A DNA stretch of 64,000 bases, taken from Luteithermobacter gelatinilyticus (lineage in GTDB: Bacteria > Pseudomonadota > Alphaproteobacteria > Sphingomonadales > Emcibacteraceae). Where the stretch lies: NCBI RefSeq assembly GCF_005849285.1, contig NZ_CP040517.1, forward strand, positions 2,672,501 to 2,736,500, read 5' to 3'. Below, piece after piece: positions 1 to 10,442 of the stretch (position 1 is the first letter of the stretch; every line of letters starts with the position of its first letter). Under the pieces are notes generated by a model that did not search any database, was not told the origin of the DNA, and saw nothing but the letters and a program-made list of their open reading frames with translations. The translations under genes and the position numbers were made by a program.

Positions 1-176
1 AGGTCTGCACCGAATATGAAGGCATCATCCCAGCCCTGGAAAGCGCGCACGCCATTGCCTTTGTGCTCAAAAAAGCTCCGACACTGCCCCGGGATCATCT
101 GATGGTGATGAATCTGTCCGGACGGGGGGATAAGGATATTTTCACCGTTGCCGAAGCGTTGGGTGCCGAGATCTGA
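1..176 (+). CDS. trpB: Tryptophan synthase beta chain, 3' end only (partial)
   Basis: The window opens inside this gene; the reading frame starting at base 3 runs to a TGA at 174-176. The translated tail contains [12 protein letters not shown] and [10 protein letters not shown], which is the C-terminal end of TrpB, the PLP enzyme that joins indole and serine to make tryptophan. It lies 12 bases upstream of trpA in the same direction, the usual trpB-trpA pairing of the alpha2beta2 synthase. Only about 58 residues are visible, so catalytic residues cannot be checked. Confidence 0.93.
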   Translation, partial: VCTEYEGIIPALESAHAIAFVLKKAPTLPRDHLMVMNLSGRGDKDIFTVAEALGAEI

Positions 177-188
177 GGAAAAGAGAGT

Positions 189-1028
189 ATGGGTGTAGAA
201 CGTATTGAGCGGAAGTTTGCGGACCTGAAAGCCCAGGGACGGGCGGGGCTGGTGACCTTCACCACTGCTGGTGACCCAACTTATGACCGCTCGCTCCGGC
301 TGCTCAAGGGACTGCCCAAGGCCGGGGCCGACATTATCGAACTGGGAATGCCGTTTTCCGATCCGATGGCTGATGGGCCCGCCATTCAGGCCGCAAGTCT
401 CCGGGCGCTCCAGGCTGGCATGACGGTGCATAAATATCTTGATATGGTGCGGGCCTTTCGCGAAGGGGACCAGGACACGCCGCTTATTCTGATGGGCTAT
501 TACAACCCCATTTATGTTTATGGGGTTAATACCTTTCTCAAAGATGCGCTTGAGGCCGGCGTGGATGGCCTGATTATCGTGGACCTGCCGCCGGAGGAAG
601 ACGCCGAACTGGCCGTGCCCGCGCGTAAGGCCGGTATGGGGTTCATTCACCTGGCCACGCCGACCACCGATGCGGCGCGGCTCAAAAAAATTACCGCACA
701 TGGTTCAGGATTTCTGTATTATGTATCCATTGCCGGCATTACCGGCACACGCACGCCGGATTTGGCCTCCGTTAAACGGGCGCTGGAGAGTTTCCGGGGA
801 AAAACCGATCTGCCGCTGGCGGTAGGCTTTGGTATTAAAACCCCGGCCCATGCGGCGGCTTTTGCGGAATTTGCCGATGCAGTGGTGGTGGGATCGGCCA
901 TTGTCGACCTAATGGCCGAGCTTGTCGCCGGTGAGGAAAATCTTGCAAATTCCGAGGCAGAGGCTAAAGTCCTCTCTTTCGTCAAGGAGCTTGCCACGGG
1001 AGTCCGCAGGGCCCGGCAGAAGGCCTGA
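189..1028 (+). CDS. trpA: Tryptophan synthase alpha chain
   Basis: Cleaves indole-3-glycerol phosphate to indole and glyceraldehyde 3-phosphate; the indole is channelled to TrpB. At 279 residues it has the normal TrpA length. Visible family signatures are the loop [14 protein letters not shown] (residues about 51-64, with the catalytic Glu and Asp) and the phosphate-binding [10 protein letters not shown] and VVVGSAIVD segments near the C-terminus. The start ATG follows a GAGGAAAAGAGAG ribosome-binding stretch that overlaps the end of trpB, so translation is probably coupled. accD follows about 70 bases downstream on the same strand. Confidence 0.96.
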   Translation: MGVERIERKFADLKAQGRAGLVTFTTAGDPTYDRSLRLLKGLPKAGADIIELGMPFSDPMADGPAIQAASLRALQAGMTVHKYLDMVRAFREGDQDTPLILMGYYNPIYVYGVNTFLKDALEAGVDGLIIVDLPPEEDAELAVPARKAGMGFIHLATPTTDAARLKKITAHGSGFLYYVSIAGITGTRTPDLASVKRALESFRGKTDLPLAVGFGIKTPAHAAAFAEFADAVVVGSAIVDLMAELVAGEENLANSEAEAKVLSFVKELATGVRRARQKA

Positions 1029-1095
1029 AACCGGCCCCTGGAACCGGCCCTTGATATCGGCAAGCGTTATCAGGGATTATGGAAGAAGGTAGAAG

Positions 1096-1977
1096 ATGAA
1101 CTGGCTGACCAATTATGTACGTCCCAAAATCCGGGCGGTCCTGAAACAGAAGAAAGAAACCCCGGACAATCTTTGGCATAAATGTAAAAATTGCGGACAG
1201 CTCCTCTATATCAAGGACCTGGAAGCCAATCTTCACGTCTGCCCCCATTGCGATTATCATGAGCGGATTGGGCCCCGTCAGCGTTTTGACAACCTGTTCA
1301 ACGGTGGGGAATACACCCTGATCGATCTGCCCAAACCCAAGGAAGATCCGCTGAAATTCAAGGACCAGAAAAAATATACCGACCGCCTCAAGGCGGCTCG
1401 GGCCCGGTCCGAATTTGATGATGCCATTGCCGTGGCCTATGGCAAGATTGGCAATGTGAATACCGTTGTGGCAGTTCAGAATTTCCTGTTCATGGGCGGT
1501 TCCATGGGTATGGCCGTCGGCGAAGGGATCATTGCCGCCGCCCAGCATGCCGTGGAGAAAAAAGCCCCGCTGGTGATTTTTTCCGCCGCTGGCGGCGCGC
1601 GCATGCAGGAGGGCATCCTGTCGCTGATGCAGATGCCGCGCACCACTGTGGCCATTGAAATGGTCAAGGATGCGAAACTACCCTATATTGTAGTGCTGAC
1701 CGATCCCACCACCGGCGGGGTGACGGCATCTTACGCCATGCTGGGCGACGTGCATATTGCCGAACCCAATGCGCTGATCTGTTTTGCCGGCCCCCGGGTC
1801 ATCAAGGATACCATCCGCGAAGAACTACCCGAAGGATTCCAAAGATCCGAATATCTTCTGGAACACGGGATGCTGGACATGATCGTGCACCGCAAGGACA
1901 TGCGCAACAAGCTGGAACAGCTGCTCTCGCTGCTGATGAAGCAGCCTGGCACCCTTGCCCTTACTCATGACACCTAA
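1096..1977 (+). CDS. accD: Acetyl-CoA carboxylase carboxyltransferase subunit beta
   Basis: Beta half of the carboxyltransferase that moves CO2 from biotin-BCCP to acetyl-CoA, the first committed step of fatty-acid synthesis. The 293-residue protein carries the expected N-terminal four-cysteine zinc finger (CKNCG about residue 30 and CPHCD about residue 49). It then has the crotonase-like core with [14 protein letters not shown] and the oxyanion-hole segment [11 protein letters not shown]. The partner accA is not in the window, as is usual. It sits between trpA and folC in an order widespread in alphaproteobacteria, and an AGAAGGTAGAAG ribosome-binding region precedes the ATG. Confidence 0.96.
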   Translation: MNWLTNYVRPKIRAVLKQKKETPDNLWHKCKNCGQLLYIKDLEANLHVCPHCDYHERIGPRQRFDNLFNGGEYTLIDLPKPKEDPLKFKDQKKYTDRLKAARARSEFDDAIAVAYGKIGNVNTVVAVQNFLFMGGSMGMAVGEGIIAAAQHAVEKKAPLVIFSAAGGARMQEGILSLMQMPRTTVAIEMVKDAKLPYIVVLTDPTTGGVTASYAMLGDVHIAEPNALICFAGPRVIKDTIREELPEGFQRSEYLLEHGMLDMIVHRKDMRNKLEQLLSLLMKQPGTLALTHDT

Positions 1978-1997
1978 GTTTGTCCATAAGTTTGCCC

Positions 1998-3305
1998 ATG
2001 ACAATACAGTCCGCCGGTCGGCCCGATGACAAGATCAGTGACAAGATCCTTGAGCGGCTTTACCGGCTGCACCCCAAAAAAATCGACCTGTCATTGGGAC
2101 GTATGGAACGGATCCTTGCCGCGCTGGATCACCCCGAACGCCGCTTGCCGCCCGTCATCCATGTTGCCGGAACCAACGGCAAAGGCTCCACCACCGCTTA
2201 TCTGCGCGCCATGCTGGAGGCGGCAGGGCTTAGGGTGCATGTCTATACCTCGCCCCATCTGGTAAAATTCGCCGAACGGATCCGACTGGCGGGCCAGCTC
2301 ATTCACGAAGAACATCTGGCCAGAGTTCTGGAAGAGTGTGAAAAAGCCAATGGCGGGGCGCCGATCACCTATTTTGAAATCACCACCGCCGCCGCTTTCA
2401 AGGCCTTTTCTGAGACGCCCGCGGATGTGGTGGTGCTGGAAGTGGGATTGGGCGGACGTCTTGACGCCACCAATGTCATCGACCGCCCCCTGTCCACGGT
2501 GATTACCCCCGTCTCACTGGACCATGAACAGTTTCTAGGCAATGAGGTTGCCGGAATCGCCCGGGAGAAGGCCGGAATCGCCAAACCGGGCGTGCCGCTG
2601 GTCATTGCCCCACAAGTCCCGGAAGCGGCGGCCGCCATCGCTGAGGAAGCCGCACGCCGGGGCGCCATCACCCTGCCCTGTGGCGTGGCCTGGCGGGTGC
2701 AACGCACAGGGAAAGGTTTTGTTTATGAAGACGAAGGGGACCGGCTAACCCTGCCCCGTCCCAATCTGCATGGAGCGCACCAGATCGACAATGCCGCCCT
2801 TGCCCTTGCCGCACTCCGTCATCAGGACCATTTTACCCTGACCCACGAACAGATATGCCGGGGACTCACCTCGGCCGTGTGGCCCGCCCGCCTTCAGGAT
2901 CTGTCGCGGACGGCCCTCGCCGCGCCTTTGCCGAAAGGCAGTGAATTATGGTTAGACGGCGGTCACAACCCGGCGGCGGGGGACATCATTGCCGCGGCCT
3001 TTCGCGACAGGACGGATCTGCCGCTATATCTCGTTTGCGGCATGATGGCCAACAAGGATACACGCGGGTTCCTGAAACCATTGGCCCCGCTTGTCCAGGA
3101 AGTGTTTGGCCTGAAAGTGGAAGGCGAAGACAGCCATTCAGCCGAAGACATCGCCGCCATGGCCCGGGACGTGGGGCTCAATACCCGGGCCGTCACAGGT
3201 TTGGATCAGGCCCTGCACCAGATTGCCGCCCGGTCTGCACCGGCGCGGGTGCTGATCTGCGGCTCGTTATATTTGGCGGGGCAGGTACTGGCACGACTGG
3301 AATAA
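1998..3305 (+). CDS. folC: Bifunctional folylpolyglutamate synthase / dihydrofolate synthase
   Basis: Adds glutamate to dihydropteroate and to folates (Mur-ligase superfamily). The ATP-binding loop GTNGKGSTTAYL lies about residue 60, DATN and the SLDHEQFLG segment follow, and the C-terminal domain has LDGGHNP. The frame is open from a TTG at 1980, three bases after the accD stop. I chose the ATG at 1998 because the first six residues from the TTG add nothing conserved; neither start has a strong ribosome-binding site. The gene ends the trpBA-accD-folC run and faces trxA across a strong terminator. Confidence 0.93.
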   Translation: MTIQSAGRPDDKISDKILERLYRLHPKKIDLSLGRMERILAALDHPERRLPPVIHVAGTNGKGSTTAYLRAMLEAAGLRVHVYTSPHLVKFAERIRLAGQLIHEEHLARVLEECEKANGGAPITYFEITTAAAFKAFSETPADVVVLEVGLGGRLDATNVIDRPLSTVITPVSLDHEQFLGNEVAGIAREKAGIAKPGVPLVIAPQVPEAAAAIAEEAARRGAITLPCGVAWRVQRTGKGFVYEDEGDRLTLPRPNLHGAHQIDNAALALAALRHQDHFTLTHEQICRGLTSAVWPARLQDLSRTALAAPLPKGSELWLDGGHNPAAGDIIAAAFRDRTDLPLYLVCGMMANKDTRGFLKPLAPLVQEVFGLKVEGEDSHSAEDIAAMARDVGLNTRAVTGLDQALHQIAARSAPARVLICGSLYLAGQVLARLE

Positions 3306-3453
3306 CCTGTCCCATGAATTGCCGCGATAAATTGCCGCACCGGCCCAGAAAAATCTGGTACTTACTCGCAATCACAGGAAACAGGAAACTGCCATCGCAA
3401 CCTCCCGGAAAGGCTTCAGAAAGATAAGGTCTCAGAAAAATCACAGAATCAGA

Positions 3454-3482
3454 AAAGGCGCCGGTCTCCCGGCGCCTTTCCC
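3454..3482. terminator. Bidirectional rho-independent terminator between folC and trxA
   Basis: AAAGGCGCCGG, a four-base loop, then CCGGCGCCTTT forms an 11-bp perfect stem flanked by A and T runs, so it can terminate from both sides. It lies between the convergent genes folC (ends 3305) and trxA (ends 3508). Confidence 0.85.
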
Positions 3483-3507
3483 GCTCTAAGCTTCTGGGGG
3501 GTGAAGC

Positions 3508-3828
3508 TTAAAGATTTTCGTTCAGCCAGTTGGCCAGATCCGTTTTGGAGGTGGACCCGATCTTCATGGCCGCTACCTCGCCGTTTTTGAACAGCAGCAT
3601 GGTAGGAATGCTGCGCACGCCGTAACGAGTAGGGGCTTCCGGGTTTTCATCAATATTCACTTTGGCGATGGTCAGCTTATCGGCCATGTCCCCGGACAAT
3701 TCTTCCAGCACCGGACCAAGCTGTTTACACGGACCGCACCATTCCGCCCAGAAATCCACAAGAACCGGTTTGTCTGATTTTAAAACCTCATTTTCAAAAC
3801 CGGCATCCGTTACTGCAATCGTGCTCAT
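3508..3828 (-). CDS. trxA: Thioredoxin
   Basis: Small cytoplasmic disulfide reductase of 106 residues, the canonical thioredoxin length. It has the redox-active WCGPC motif (about residues 31-35), the preceding VDFWAEW strand and the cis-proline segment [13 protein letters not shown]. It is the last gene of the minus-strand run that starts at the sensor kinase, and it is transcribed toward folC with a shared hairpin terminator. A GGAAAGAATA stretch upstream of the ATG can act as the ribosome-binding site. The 108-base gap to addA leaves room for its own promoter. Confidence 0.97.
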   Translation of the reverse strand: MSTIAVTDAGFENEVLKSDKPVLVDFWAEWCGPCKQLGPVLEELSGDMADKLTIAKVNIDENPEAPTRYGVRSIPTMLLFKNGEVAAMKIGSTSKTDLANWLNENL

Positions 3829-3936
3829 TATTCTTTCCTTAGATTTGTTATTTAAACAATTGCGTCAAATGTAAGAAGCCACCCCTGCAACGTCAAGGGG
3901 AGAAACACCTCAAACAAATGTGAACGGCAAATGTGA

Positions 3937-6900
3937 TCATAACTTTATGCTCGCCAGCCGTTCTTCCGGCAATTCCATCAGCCGGGCCTCATCGGTCCAT
4001 AGCAGGGCACACCGCACACGCCTGTCGGGATAAAGATCGGCAAGAATGCGGCGATAAGCGGCCATCTGTTTCAGATACACCATCGGTACCTGCGTTACAT
4101 CGGCCGGCGGCGGACGGTTGGTTTTGTAATCCACAATCATGATGTCCCGTTCGGTAATCACCAGCCGGTCCACCTGGCCGGAGACCGGCGTGGTACCGAT
4201 CACCCCCACTAGGGGCACCTCTGCCCGGCTGCCCGGGCCATAAAGCGGGGCGAACTCCTTGTGCTCCAGGATAGTCCGAACCTCATTCAGGATGCGGTCC
4301 TGTTCTTCGGGCGGAAGGTCATGCGCCGGTTGAGAGAGAAAACGCCGCGCTGCCGCCATCCGTTTGTCCGCAGCGAGTTCCGGTAAAATTTCCAGCAGGC
4401 GATGCAGCAACCGCCCTCGATGGAAACGACGCTGGTCCTGTTCCCGACGCGCCGCCGCCCGCAACGGGCTTTGCACGGCGGGCTCCTCCTCATCGGGGCG
4501 GGACGGGCTGAGCGGACGGGGGGGTACCGGTTCCGCCCGGGGCGGGGTACGGGCCCAGACCGGCAACGGCTCAACCGGCCGCTCCTGGGCGGCGGCCGGA
4601 GGCGGCGGCGTTTCTGCCTTGGTCTGGGCGCATTCATATCGCCGCAACGGCTGATCATTCCAGCCTTCTGTCTCCACAACGCCCTCAAGGGTTTGCATAG
4701 CCCCCTCGATCAGACTGTACCAGCAGCCAGCCTCGCGCCCGTTGCGGCCTTCCCAGCCGGTTACATACAAGCGGTCTTCGGCCCGGGTCAACGCCACATA
4801 CAACAACCGCAAATATTCCTCGTCCCGAACCTGATTGATCCTGTCCCGGGCGGTTCTCGCAGGTCCCAGCTCATTTTTCGCCCCCCCCGGCCACAGCATC
4901 ATCGGGCCGTCTGCAGTTTCCACCCACAGAATTTTCGACCCTTTTTTGGGCCGCTGACAGGTATCGGGCAGAATCACCACCGGCGCCTGTAATCCCTTGG
5001 CCCCATGAACGGTCATGATCCGTACCTCGCCCTTACCCTGCTCCATGTCCCGTTTGATTTCCAGCCGGCCGCTTTCCAGCCAACTTAGAAAACCTTGCAA
5101 CGCGGGAATATTGTTTTGTTCATAGGACATGGCGAGGGTCAGAAATTCATCCATCGGATCAATGGCCTCTTCCCCAAGGCGCGCCAGAAGCCTCTCCCGC
5201 CCGTCAAGCGGCCCCAGAAGATAGGAATAAAACTCGAATGGCGGCGCAAAATCCGCCGCATTGGTCAGTTGCACAAGCCAGGCGGCGGCATCGGCAAAGA
5301 CCGGTTTTTCCTCCCGCCGGCGCAACAGGGACGCCCACAGGCTTTCCCCCGGCGCTTTACCTCGACACAAAGCATACAGATCATCTTCGGAAAACCCCAC
5401 AAACGGGCTTTTAAGCACCACAGCCAGGGTCAAATCATCCTCGGGCAGCAGCACGAAATTCCCCACCGCCATCAAGTCCATCACCGCCAGTTGCTCCAGC
5501 AGTTTCATTTTATCCTGCCCGGCTACCGGAATGCCGCGCAGCTTCAATGCCCGGATCAGATAATCGTCAAACTTAGAACGGTGCCGCACCAGAATCAGAA
5601 TATCGCCGGGGGTAATGGGGCGGTTCCTGGCCTCAAGTATTTCCCCGGTGTCCAACCAGTCCTGAATTTTATCGGCAATCCGCGTTGCCAAGCGCATTTC
5701 CGCACTCAGGGACGGTTCCTGTATCACCGGCGGGGCCCAGTCTTCCGGGGCCGACACCTCGCGGGGCTGCTCCGTGGGCCATAACTCCACCAGCCCCGCC
5801 TCCCCTGTGCGGTGGGCGATATGGGCGATTTCGGCTTCACTAAAGGCCAGCGCCAAGCGTCGCTCAGACGCCCTGAACACTTCATCAACTACCGTCAGAA
5901 CGGCTTGGGTGGATCGGAAGGACAGGTCAAGGCTCACCTCATGAAACCCCAACCGTGCCGCCGCGGCCCGTTCTGCGAAATGCTGACGGCTGGCCACAAA
6001 TTCCCGCGGCTCGGCCCGCTGAAAGCTATAGATGGACTGCTTGACATCGCCCACAGCAAAAATGGTGCGCGGAATATCCCGCGCCCCTTCCCCAACAAAA
6101 AATTCATTGGCAAGGGTACGGATCACCTGCCACTGTTCCGGGTTGGTGTCCTGGGCCTCGTCAATCAGAATATGATCAATGCCGCCGTCCAGTTTAAACA
6201 ACACCCAGTCCGCCACATCAGCCCGCCCCAGAAGCCGGGTCACCGTGAGGATCAGGTCATCATAATCCAGCACCGCATGACGCCTTTTACTGTCCCGGTA
6301 GGCCCCGATAAAGGCCGCCCCAATGGTCAGCAGCGCCTCGCTGTTTTCCAGCATCTCCACAAGCCTCAATTTCTGGGAGAGCAACCGCAACCTCTCGGCC
6401 TCGGCCTCAAGAATAGTCTCTGCCTGGGGAAAGGCTTCAGCCGGTTTTTTGGTGATCAGGCGAGCCAGTATTTCCCCATCCTGCTTCAGGAATTGCCCCA
6501 TATAGGTGACAAGAAAATCCGGCCGGCCTTTCGGGTCTGAAAGCCAGCGGGCGATGGCCTCGCCACGGGCCCGGTCGGTTTTCGTGCCCTCAAGCAGTGC
6601 CGCCATAACCAATCGCAGGCCCACTTCGTTAAAGGCCAGGTTGTCACAGGCCGCCGCAATAATATCCTTGCGGCTTTCCGTGGGGGAAAGTCCCAGAAAC
6701 CGGCGCAGCACCAGAATCGCCCGATTGACGGTCCTGAAACGCCCCATCAGCCGCTCCAGCCGGCCGCGCTCCCCCACCAGCTCCCCAATCAGTTCGGCAA
6801 AGGTCTGTTCTGTCATGCGCCGGGAAATATGCCCGAGCGCCTCTGCCAGTTCCGGATTGGCTTCGGCTCGGGCCTCCCCCAGCACGACATCACGGGCCTG

Positions 6901-7359
6901 TTTGAGATAATCCCGCGCCGTCAGTTCATCAATCACCTCGAAATGAGGAGCGATACGGGCTTCCAGGGGGAACCGTCCCAGCATGGACTGGCAAAAAGAA
7001 TGAATGGTCTGGATTTTGAGCCCGCCCGGCACATCCAGCACCTCGGCAAACAGTTTGCGCGCCTTGGCGCAGGTCTGTTCATCGGGCAGGCCACCCAGAA
7101 GGTCTGCAAGCTGGTGCAGTAACAGAGCCTCGTCACACACCGCCCATTCAGCCAGGCGGTCATTAAGACGGTTGGCCATTTCCGCCGCCGCCGCCTTGGT
7201 GAAGGTCAGACACAACAGCCTTTCCGGCGGCGTGCCCGACAACATCAGCCGCAACACCCGGTTGGTCAGGACAAAGGTTTTGCCAGTGCCCGCCGAGGCC
7301 CCCACCCAGGCAGACGCGTTAGGATCCGCGGCGCGGGTCTGTTCCGGTGTCTGGCTCAT
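3937..7359 (-). CDS. addA: Double-strand break repair helicase/nuclease AddA
   Basis: UvrD-like SF1 helicase plus RecB-type nuclease, 1140 residues. With AddB it resects DNA ends for RecA loading, the alphaproteobacterial counterpart of RecBCD. Helicase motifs are clear: Walker A GASAGTGKTF (about residues 20-29), Walker B LIDEAQDTNPEQW, VGDVKQSIYSFQRAEP, and VHGAKGLQAPVVILPDT for later motifs. The C-terminal nuclease has IMIVDYKTNRP, the QDYKT-type catalytic core. A Pro/Arg-rich linker near residue 900-960 separates helicase and nuclease. The start overlaps the end of addB by 4 bases, so the two subunits are probably co-translated. Confidence 0.96.
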   Translation of the reverse strand: MSQTPEQTRAADPNASAWVGASAGTGKTFVLTNRVLRLMLSGTPPERLLCLTFTKAAAAEMANRLNDRLAEWAVCDEALLLHQLADLLGGLPDEQTCAKARKLFAEVLDVPGGLKIQTIHSFCQSMLGRFPLEARIAPHFEVIDELTARDYLKQARDVVLGEARAEANPELAEALGHISRRMTEQTFAELIGELVGERGRLERLMGRFRTVNRAILVLRRFLGLSPTESRKDIIAAACDNLAFNEVGLRLVMAALLEGTKTDRARGEAIARWLSDPKGRPDFLVTYMGQFLKQDGEILARLITKKPAEAFPQAETILEAEAERLRLLSQKLRLVEMLENSEALLTIGAAFIGAYRDSKRRHAVLDYDDLILTVTRLLGRADVADWVLFKLDGGIDHILIDEAQDTNPEQWQVIRTLANEFFVGEGARDIPRTIFAVGDVKQSIYSFQRAEPREFVASRQHFAERAAAARLGFHEVSLDLSFRSTQAVLTVVDEVFRASERRLALAFSEAEIAHIAHRTGEAGLVELWPTEQPREVSAPEDWAPPVIQEPSLSAEMRLATRIADKIQDWLDTGEILEARNRPITPGDILILVRHRSKFDDYLIRALKLRGIPVAGQDKMKLLEQLAVMDLMAVGNFVLLPEDDLTLAVVLKSPFVGFSEDDLYALCRGKAPGESLWASLLRRREEKPVFADAAAWLVQLTNAADFAPPFEFYSYLLGPLDGRERLLARLGEEAIDPMDEFLTLAMSYEQNNIPALQGFLSWLESGRLEIKRDMEQGKGEVRIMTVHGAKGLQAPVVILPDTCQRPKKGSKILWVETADGPMMLWPGGAKNELGPARTARDRINQVRDEEYLRLLYVALTRAEDRLYVTGWEGRNGREAGCWYSLIEGAMQTLEGVVETEGWNDQPLRRYECAQTKAETPPPPAAAQERPVEPLPVWARTPPRAEPVPPRPLSPSRPDEEEPAVQSPLRAAARREQDQRRFHRGRLLHRLLEILPELAADKRMAAARRFLSQPAHDLPPEEQDRILNEVRTILEHKEFAPLYGPGSRAEVPLVGVIGTTPVSGQVDRLVITERDIMIVDYKTNRPPPADVTQVPMVYLKQMAAYRRILADLYPDRRVRCALLWTDEARLMELPEERLASIKL

Positions 7360-10300
7360 GTCCTTTCTCCCCGGTCTTTAGTGTTGGTGTTATGATTCGT
7401 GTCTTTGGGAGGTATATCTTTCAGACGCCCCTGCCATTCCTTGACCCGGGCCAGGTGGTCATATTCCCCGTACCCCAGCACGTCGGGGCGGGGGGTACTG
7501 AGATAAGGCGTTTCACGCTGGTCAAAGCTGGCAATCAGCTGAACAAGCCCCGCGCGGGATTTGTCGATCAACTCGGACACATTAATCTTGGCCTGACGGA
7601 TGCCGGCTTCATGGAAACTGGTGATCTTTGCCGGCTCATCCCCGCCTTTCAACTGCCAGTAACTCAGCTCCCCGACCACTCCTGACAGCCCCTTGAAACC
7701 GCCAGCCTGCAATATGACGCCTTCCAGCGGCAATTGTGGGGCATATCCGGCATGAAGCTGGCGGGGCGTGGCGCTCTGCCCGGTCTTATAATCAATAATG
7801 CTGTAACTGCCATCTGCACGCCGGTCGATCCGGTCGGCCTGGGCTGTCAGGCAGAACACGCCCCCGGGCGCGTCAAGCTCAAGCCTGCCGGAGATTTCCG
7901 TCGCGACCGTGGTAAGCCCCTCGGCCCGGCGGCGACGTTCATTATCCACAAACCATTCGGCAATCTGGACAAACCGCGGCCACCAGAATGCCCAGACCGT
8001 CGGCCGGTCCAGCACATGCGTAAATTCCTCCCGCCCCATCTCGATCAACCGGTCGTGGGCGTCTTCGGGCAGGTGATCAGCATATTCCCGCATGAACCAG
8101 TCCAGTGCCGCATGAATGATGATCCCTTTGTCCGCAGCACCGGGGTCTGCATCCAGCGGGTCAAGCGGCTTGAGATTCAGAATATACCGGGCATAGAGGC
8201 TGTAGGGATCACGCATCCAGGTCTGTATGGCCGTGACCGACAACTGTCGTGGCCGGTCCTCCACGGGCGGAGTCGGACGCGGCGGGTGGATTTCGACCGG
8301 CTGGGCGGGCTGATCCAGTAACCGGTACCAGTCGGCCCAGCACGCCGTCTTGGGGTGCAGATAGCCGGGCGGCACAATCGCCTCCATACGGGCGAGCCAC
8401 CGGGACTTAACTGTTGGCGTGCCATCCTGTTTTTCTGCCCGGGTCAGAACCACGTTCGGGGCGGAGGCGGCCTGAATAAAATCATGGGCGCTCAGGCCGA
8501 TTTTCTGTTCCAAGGATGGCAGACCAAACTTTTCCCGCATGGGCCGGCTCATCCACGGATCGATGGTGGCCTCTGGCGGCCAACTGCCTTCGTTCAGACC
8601 GGCGAGAATGACTAGATCCGCATGTTGCAGCCGTGCTTCCAGCGGCCCCCAGATATTGAGCCGTGGATGCTGTCCATAACGCGGCCGGACCGTCACCTCG
8701 CGCATAAAAACTTCCAGAAGGGCGGGATATTGCTCGGGCGGCAGGGATGGCAGGCTGTCCGCCGCCAGCTGTAATTCCTCCACCAGCCGGGCGGCCTGTT
8801 CTCCGGCGTCGCCTTTCCAGAGGCGCGCTTCCCCGACTTCCTCATCCGTCGCCGCCAGCGCTTCGGCCATGGTGATATGGGCCTTGAGCAGGGCCCCAAA
8901 AGAGGCCGCCTTACGGTTCAGAAGTGTCTCCATCGGCGCCAGATGGGCCGCCACGCCGCTCCACCATTCCTCCAGCGCCTGAAGCGGGCCGGTCTCGGGG
9001 CCTTTTTCCTCAATCGCGGCCATGAGCGCCGCACGGATGCCCTTCAGTCCCCCACCCGGACGAGGGCCTCGCAACAGGTTTTTTTCAAGCTGGCGTACCC
9101 GCTTGCGGAAAATGCCCGGGTCCTGCCCGGCGCACATGAACGGGTGTTTTAGGGCGCTCAGCAAAGGCACCGGCGCAAATTGCTCGGCCACCATGCGGGC
9201 CGTCAGCCGCAGATACACGCCCGGCGGCGTGTTAAACAGGGGGGTACCGGCGCTGTCGTCAATGACAATATCCCAGCGGCGCAATTCCCCCGCCACTCGA
9301 CGGGCCAACTGGCGGTCCGGGGTAATGAGGGCGGCAGTCCGTCCTTCCTCCTCCAGCGCCCGACGCAGCATGAGCGCAATCACACCAGCCTCCTCCCGAG
9401 GGCCGGGCAGGTCAAGGCGGATCAGCCCCTTTGTTGCCGCCTCCAGATCCACATCCATCTCCCGCCAGCGGTCCGTGGTTGCCGCCGGGCGCATGATTTC
9501 CGTCAGCAACCGTTCCCGTGCCGGCGGACTTTGTGACAGGGCGGCGCTGACGCCGGCGCAAAAATGCGACAGCCAGTCCCGCACCTCGATACGTTCGGCA
9601 CCTATCTTTTGCAGCAACTGTTTCATGGTATATTGCGGATGGGTCGGCTCCAGGGCCTGCCAGCTTTCTTCATCCATATTTACATCCATGCCGGGCAGAA
9701 CCACCATTCCCCGGGGCAAACGGGCAATCACCTCCAGCAGATCAGCCGTCGCCGGAATCGACCCGGTAGACCCCGCCGCAATCACGGGATGGGTCGGCGG
9801 ATTTTGCAGCCACTGTTGTCTAAGTCCTTCCAGTAACCGGTTGCGCCGGGCCGCCGCATCCATATGCCCTGTGGCCGCAAGCACACCGGGCCAGTTCTGG
9901 GTCAGAATTTTCAGAAACTCCAGGGTTTCCTGCCAGTGGACGGCATAATCTTCCGGCACCAGCTCCTTCAGGTCATCAAACGACAGCCGCTCCGTCTGCA
10001 CCTGGTCAAGAAACCGCCCCAGCGCCCCTGCCAGAATGGCCGACTGGGCCACTTCGGGCGGATCTTCCCCCCGGCGTTTGTACCAGCGGGTAATAACCTC
10101 CATCAGTAGCATTTGTCGCTGATATGGGGAAATCGGCGGCGGCAGGTCCGGCGTGTCGATGCCCTGTGGCAGCGCCGCCGCACCTAGCAGCATTTCGTCC
10201 TCCTCCACGTCGCCAATGGGCTGCAAACGCGGCAACAGGATGGACTTTCCTCCGCTTAGGCGCAGAAAAGCCTCCCTGAGGGAGCGGACCCCCCGCCGGT

Positions 10301-10442
10301 TGGGCAGCAGGATCAGCACATCGCTTAACGATAGCGGGTCCTGACCGAAACGCGTCATCACCCCCTGGGCCAGCGCATCCACAAAAGAATAGCGGGCCGG
10401 GATGGTATAAAGTTCCGGTGCCTTGCCCAGTTGTCGCGCCAT
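7356..10442 (-). CDS. addB: Double-strand break repair protein AddB
   Basis: Partner of AddA, 1028 residues, of the alphaproteobacterial AddB type. It contains the family segments LPNRRGVRSLREAF near the N-terminus, the central AGLNEGSWPPEA and DPWMSRPMREKFGLP, and a C-terminal RecB-family nuclease core IIDYKTGQ. The N-terminus lacks a clear Walker A, as in other AddB proteins where the helicase fold is degenerate. It is sandwiched with minimal spacing between the AmgK-MurU fusion (ends at the same base where addB starts) and addA (4-base overlap), which indicates one transcript. Confidence 0.95.
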   Translation of the reverse strand: MARQLGKAPELYTIPARYSFVDALAQGVMTRFGQDPLSLSDVLILLPNRRGVRSLREAFLRLSGGKSILLPRLQPIGDVEEDEMLLGAAALPQGIDTPDLPPPISPYQRQMLLMEVITRWYKRRGEDPPEVAQSAILAGALGRFLDQVQTERLSFDDLKELVPEDYAVHWQETLEFLKILTQNWPGVLAATGHMDAAARRNRLLEGLRQQWLQNPPTHPVIAAGSTGSIPATADLLEVIARLPRGMVVLPGMDVNMDEESWQALEPTHPQYTMKQLLQKIGAERIEVRDWLSHFCAGVSAALSQSPPARERLLTEIMRPAATTDRWREMDVDLEAATKGLIRLDLPGPREEAGVIALMLRRALEEEGRTAALITPDRQLARRVAGELRRWDIVIDDSAGTPLFNTPPGVYLRLTARMVAEQFAPVPLLSALKHPFMCAGQDPGIFRKRVRQLEKNLLRGPRPGGGLKGIRAALMAAIEEKGPETGPLQALEEWWSGVAAHLAPMETLLNRKAASFGALLKAHITMAEALAATDEEVGEARLWKGDAGEQAARLVEELQLAADSLPSLPPEQYPALLEVFMREVTVRPRYGQHPRLNIWGPLEARLQHADLVILAGLNEGSWPPEATIDPWMSRPMREKFGLPSLEQKIGLSAHDFIQAASAPNVVLTRAEKQDGTPTVKSRWLARMEAIVPPGYLHPKTACWADWYRLLDQPAQPVEIHPPRPTPPVEDRPRQLSVTAIQTWMRDPYSLYARYILNLKPLDPLDADPGAADKGIIIHAALDWFMREYADHLPEDAHDRLIEMGREEFTHVLDRPTVWAFWWPRFVQIAEWFVDNERRRRAEGLTTVATEISGRLELDAPGGVFCLTAQADRIDRRADGSYSIIDYKTGQSATPRQLHAGYAPQLPLEGVILQAGGFKGLSGVVGELSYWQLKGGDEPAKITSFHEAGIRQAKINVSELIDKSRAGLVQLIASFDQRETPYLSTPRPDVLGYGEYDHLARVKEWQGRLKDIPPKDTNHNTNTKDRGERT

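Noticed and set aside
5095-6540. Long plus-strand frames inside addA and similar ones in addB and lepA
   Set aside because: Antisense shadows of high-GC genes: repetitive His/Gln/Pro composition, no ribosome-binding sites, and the opposite frames carry clear helicase or GTPase motifs.
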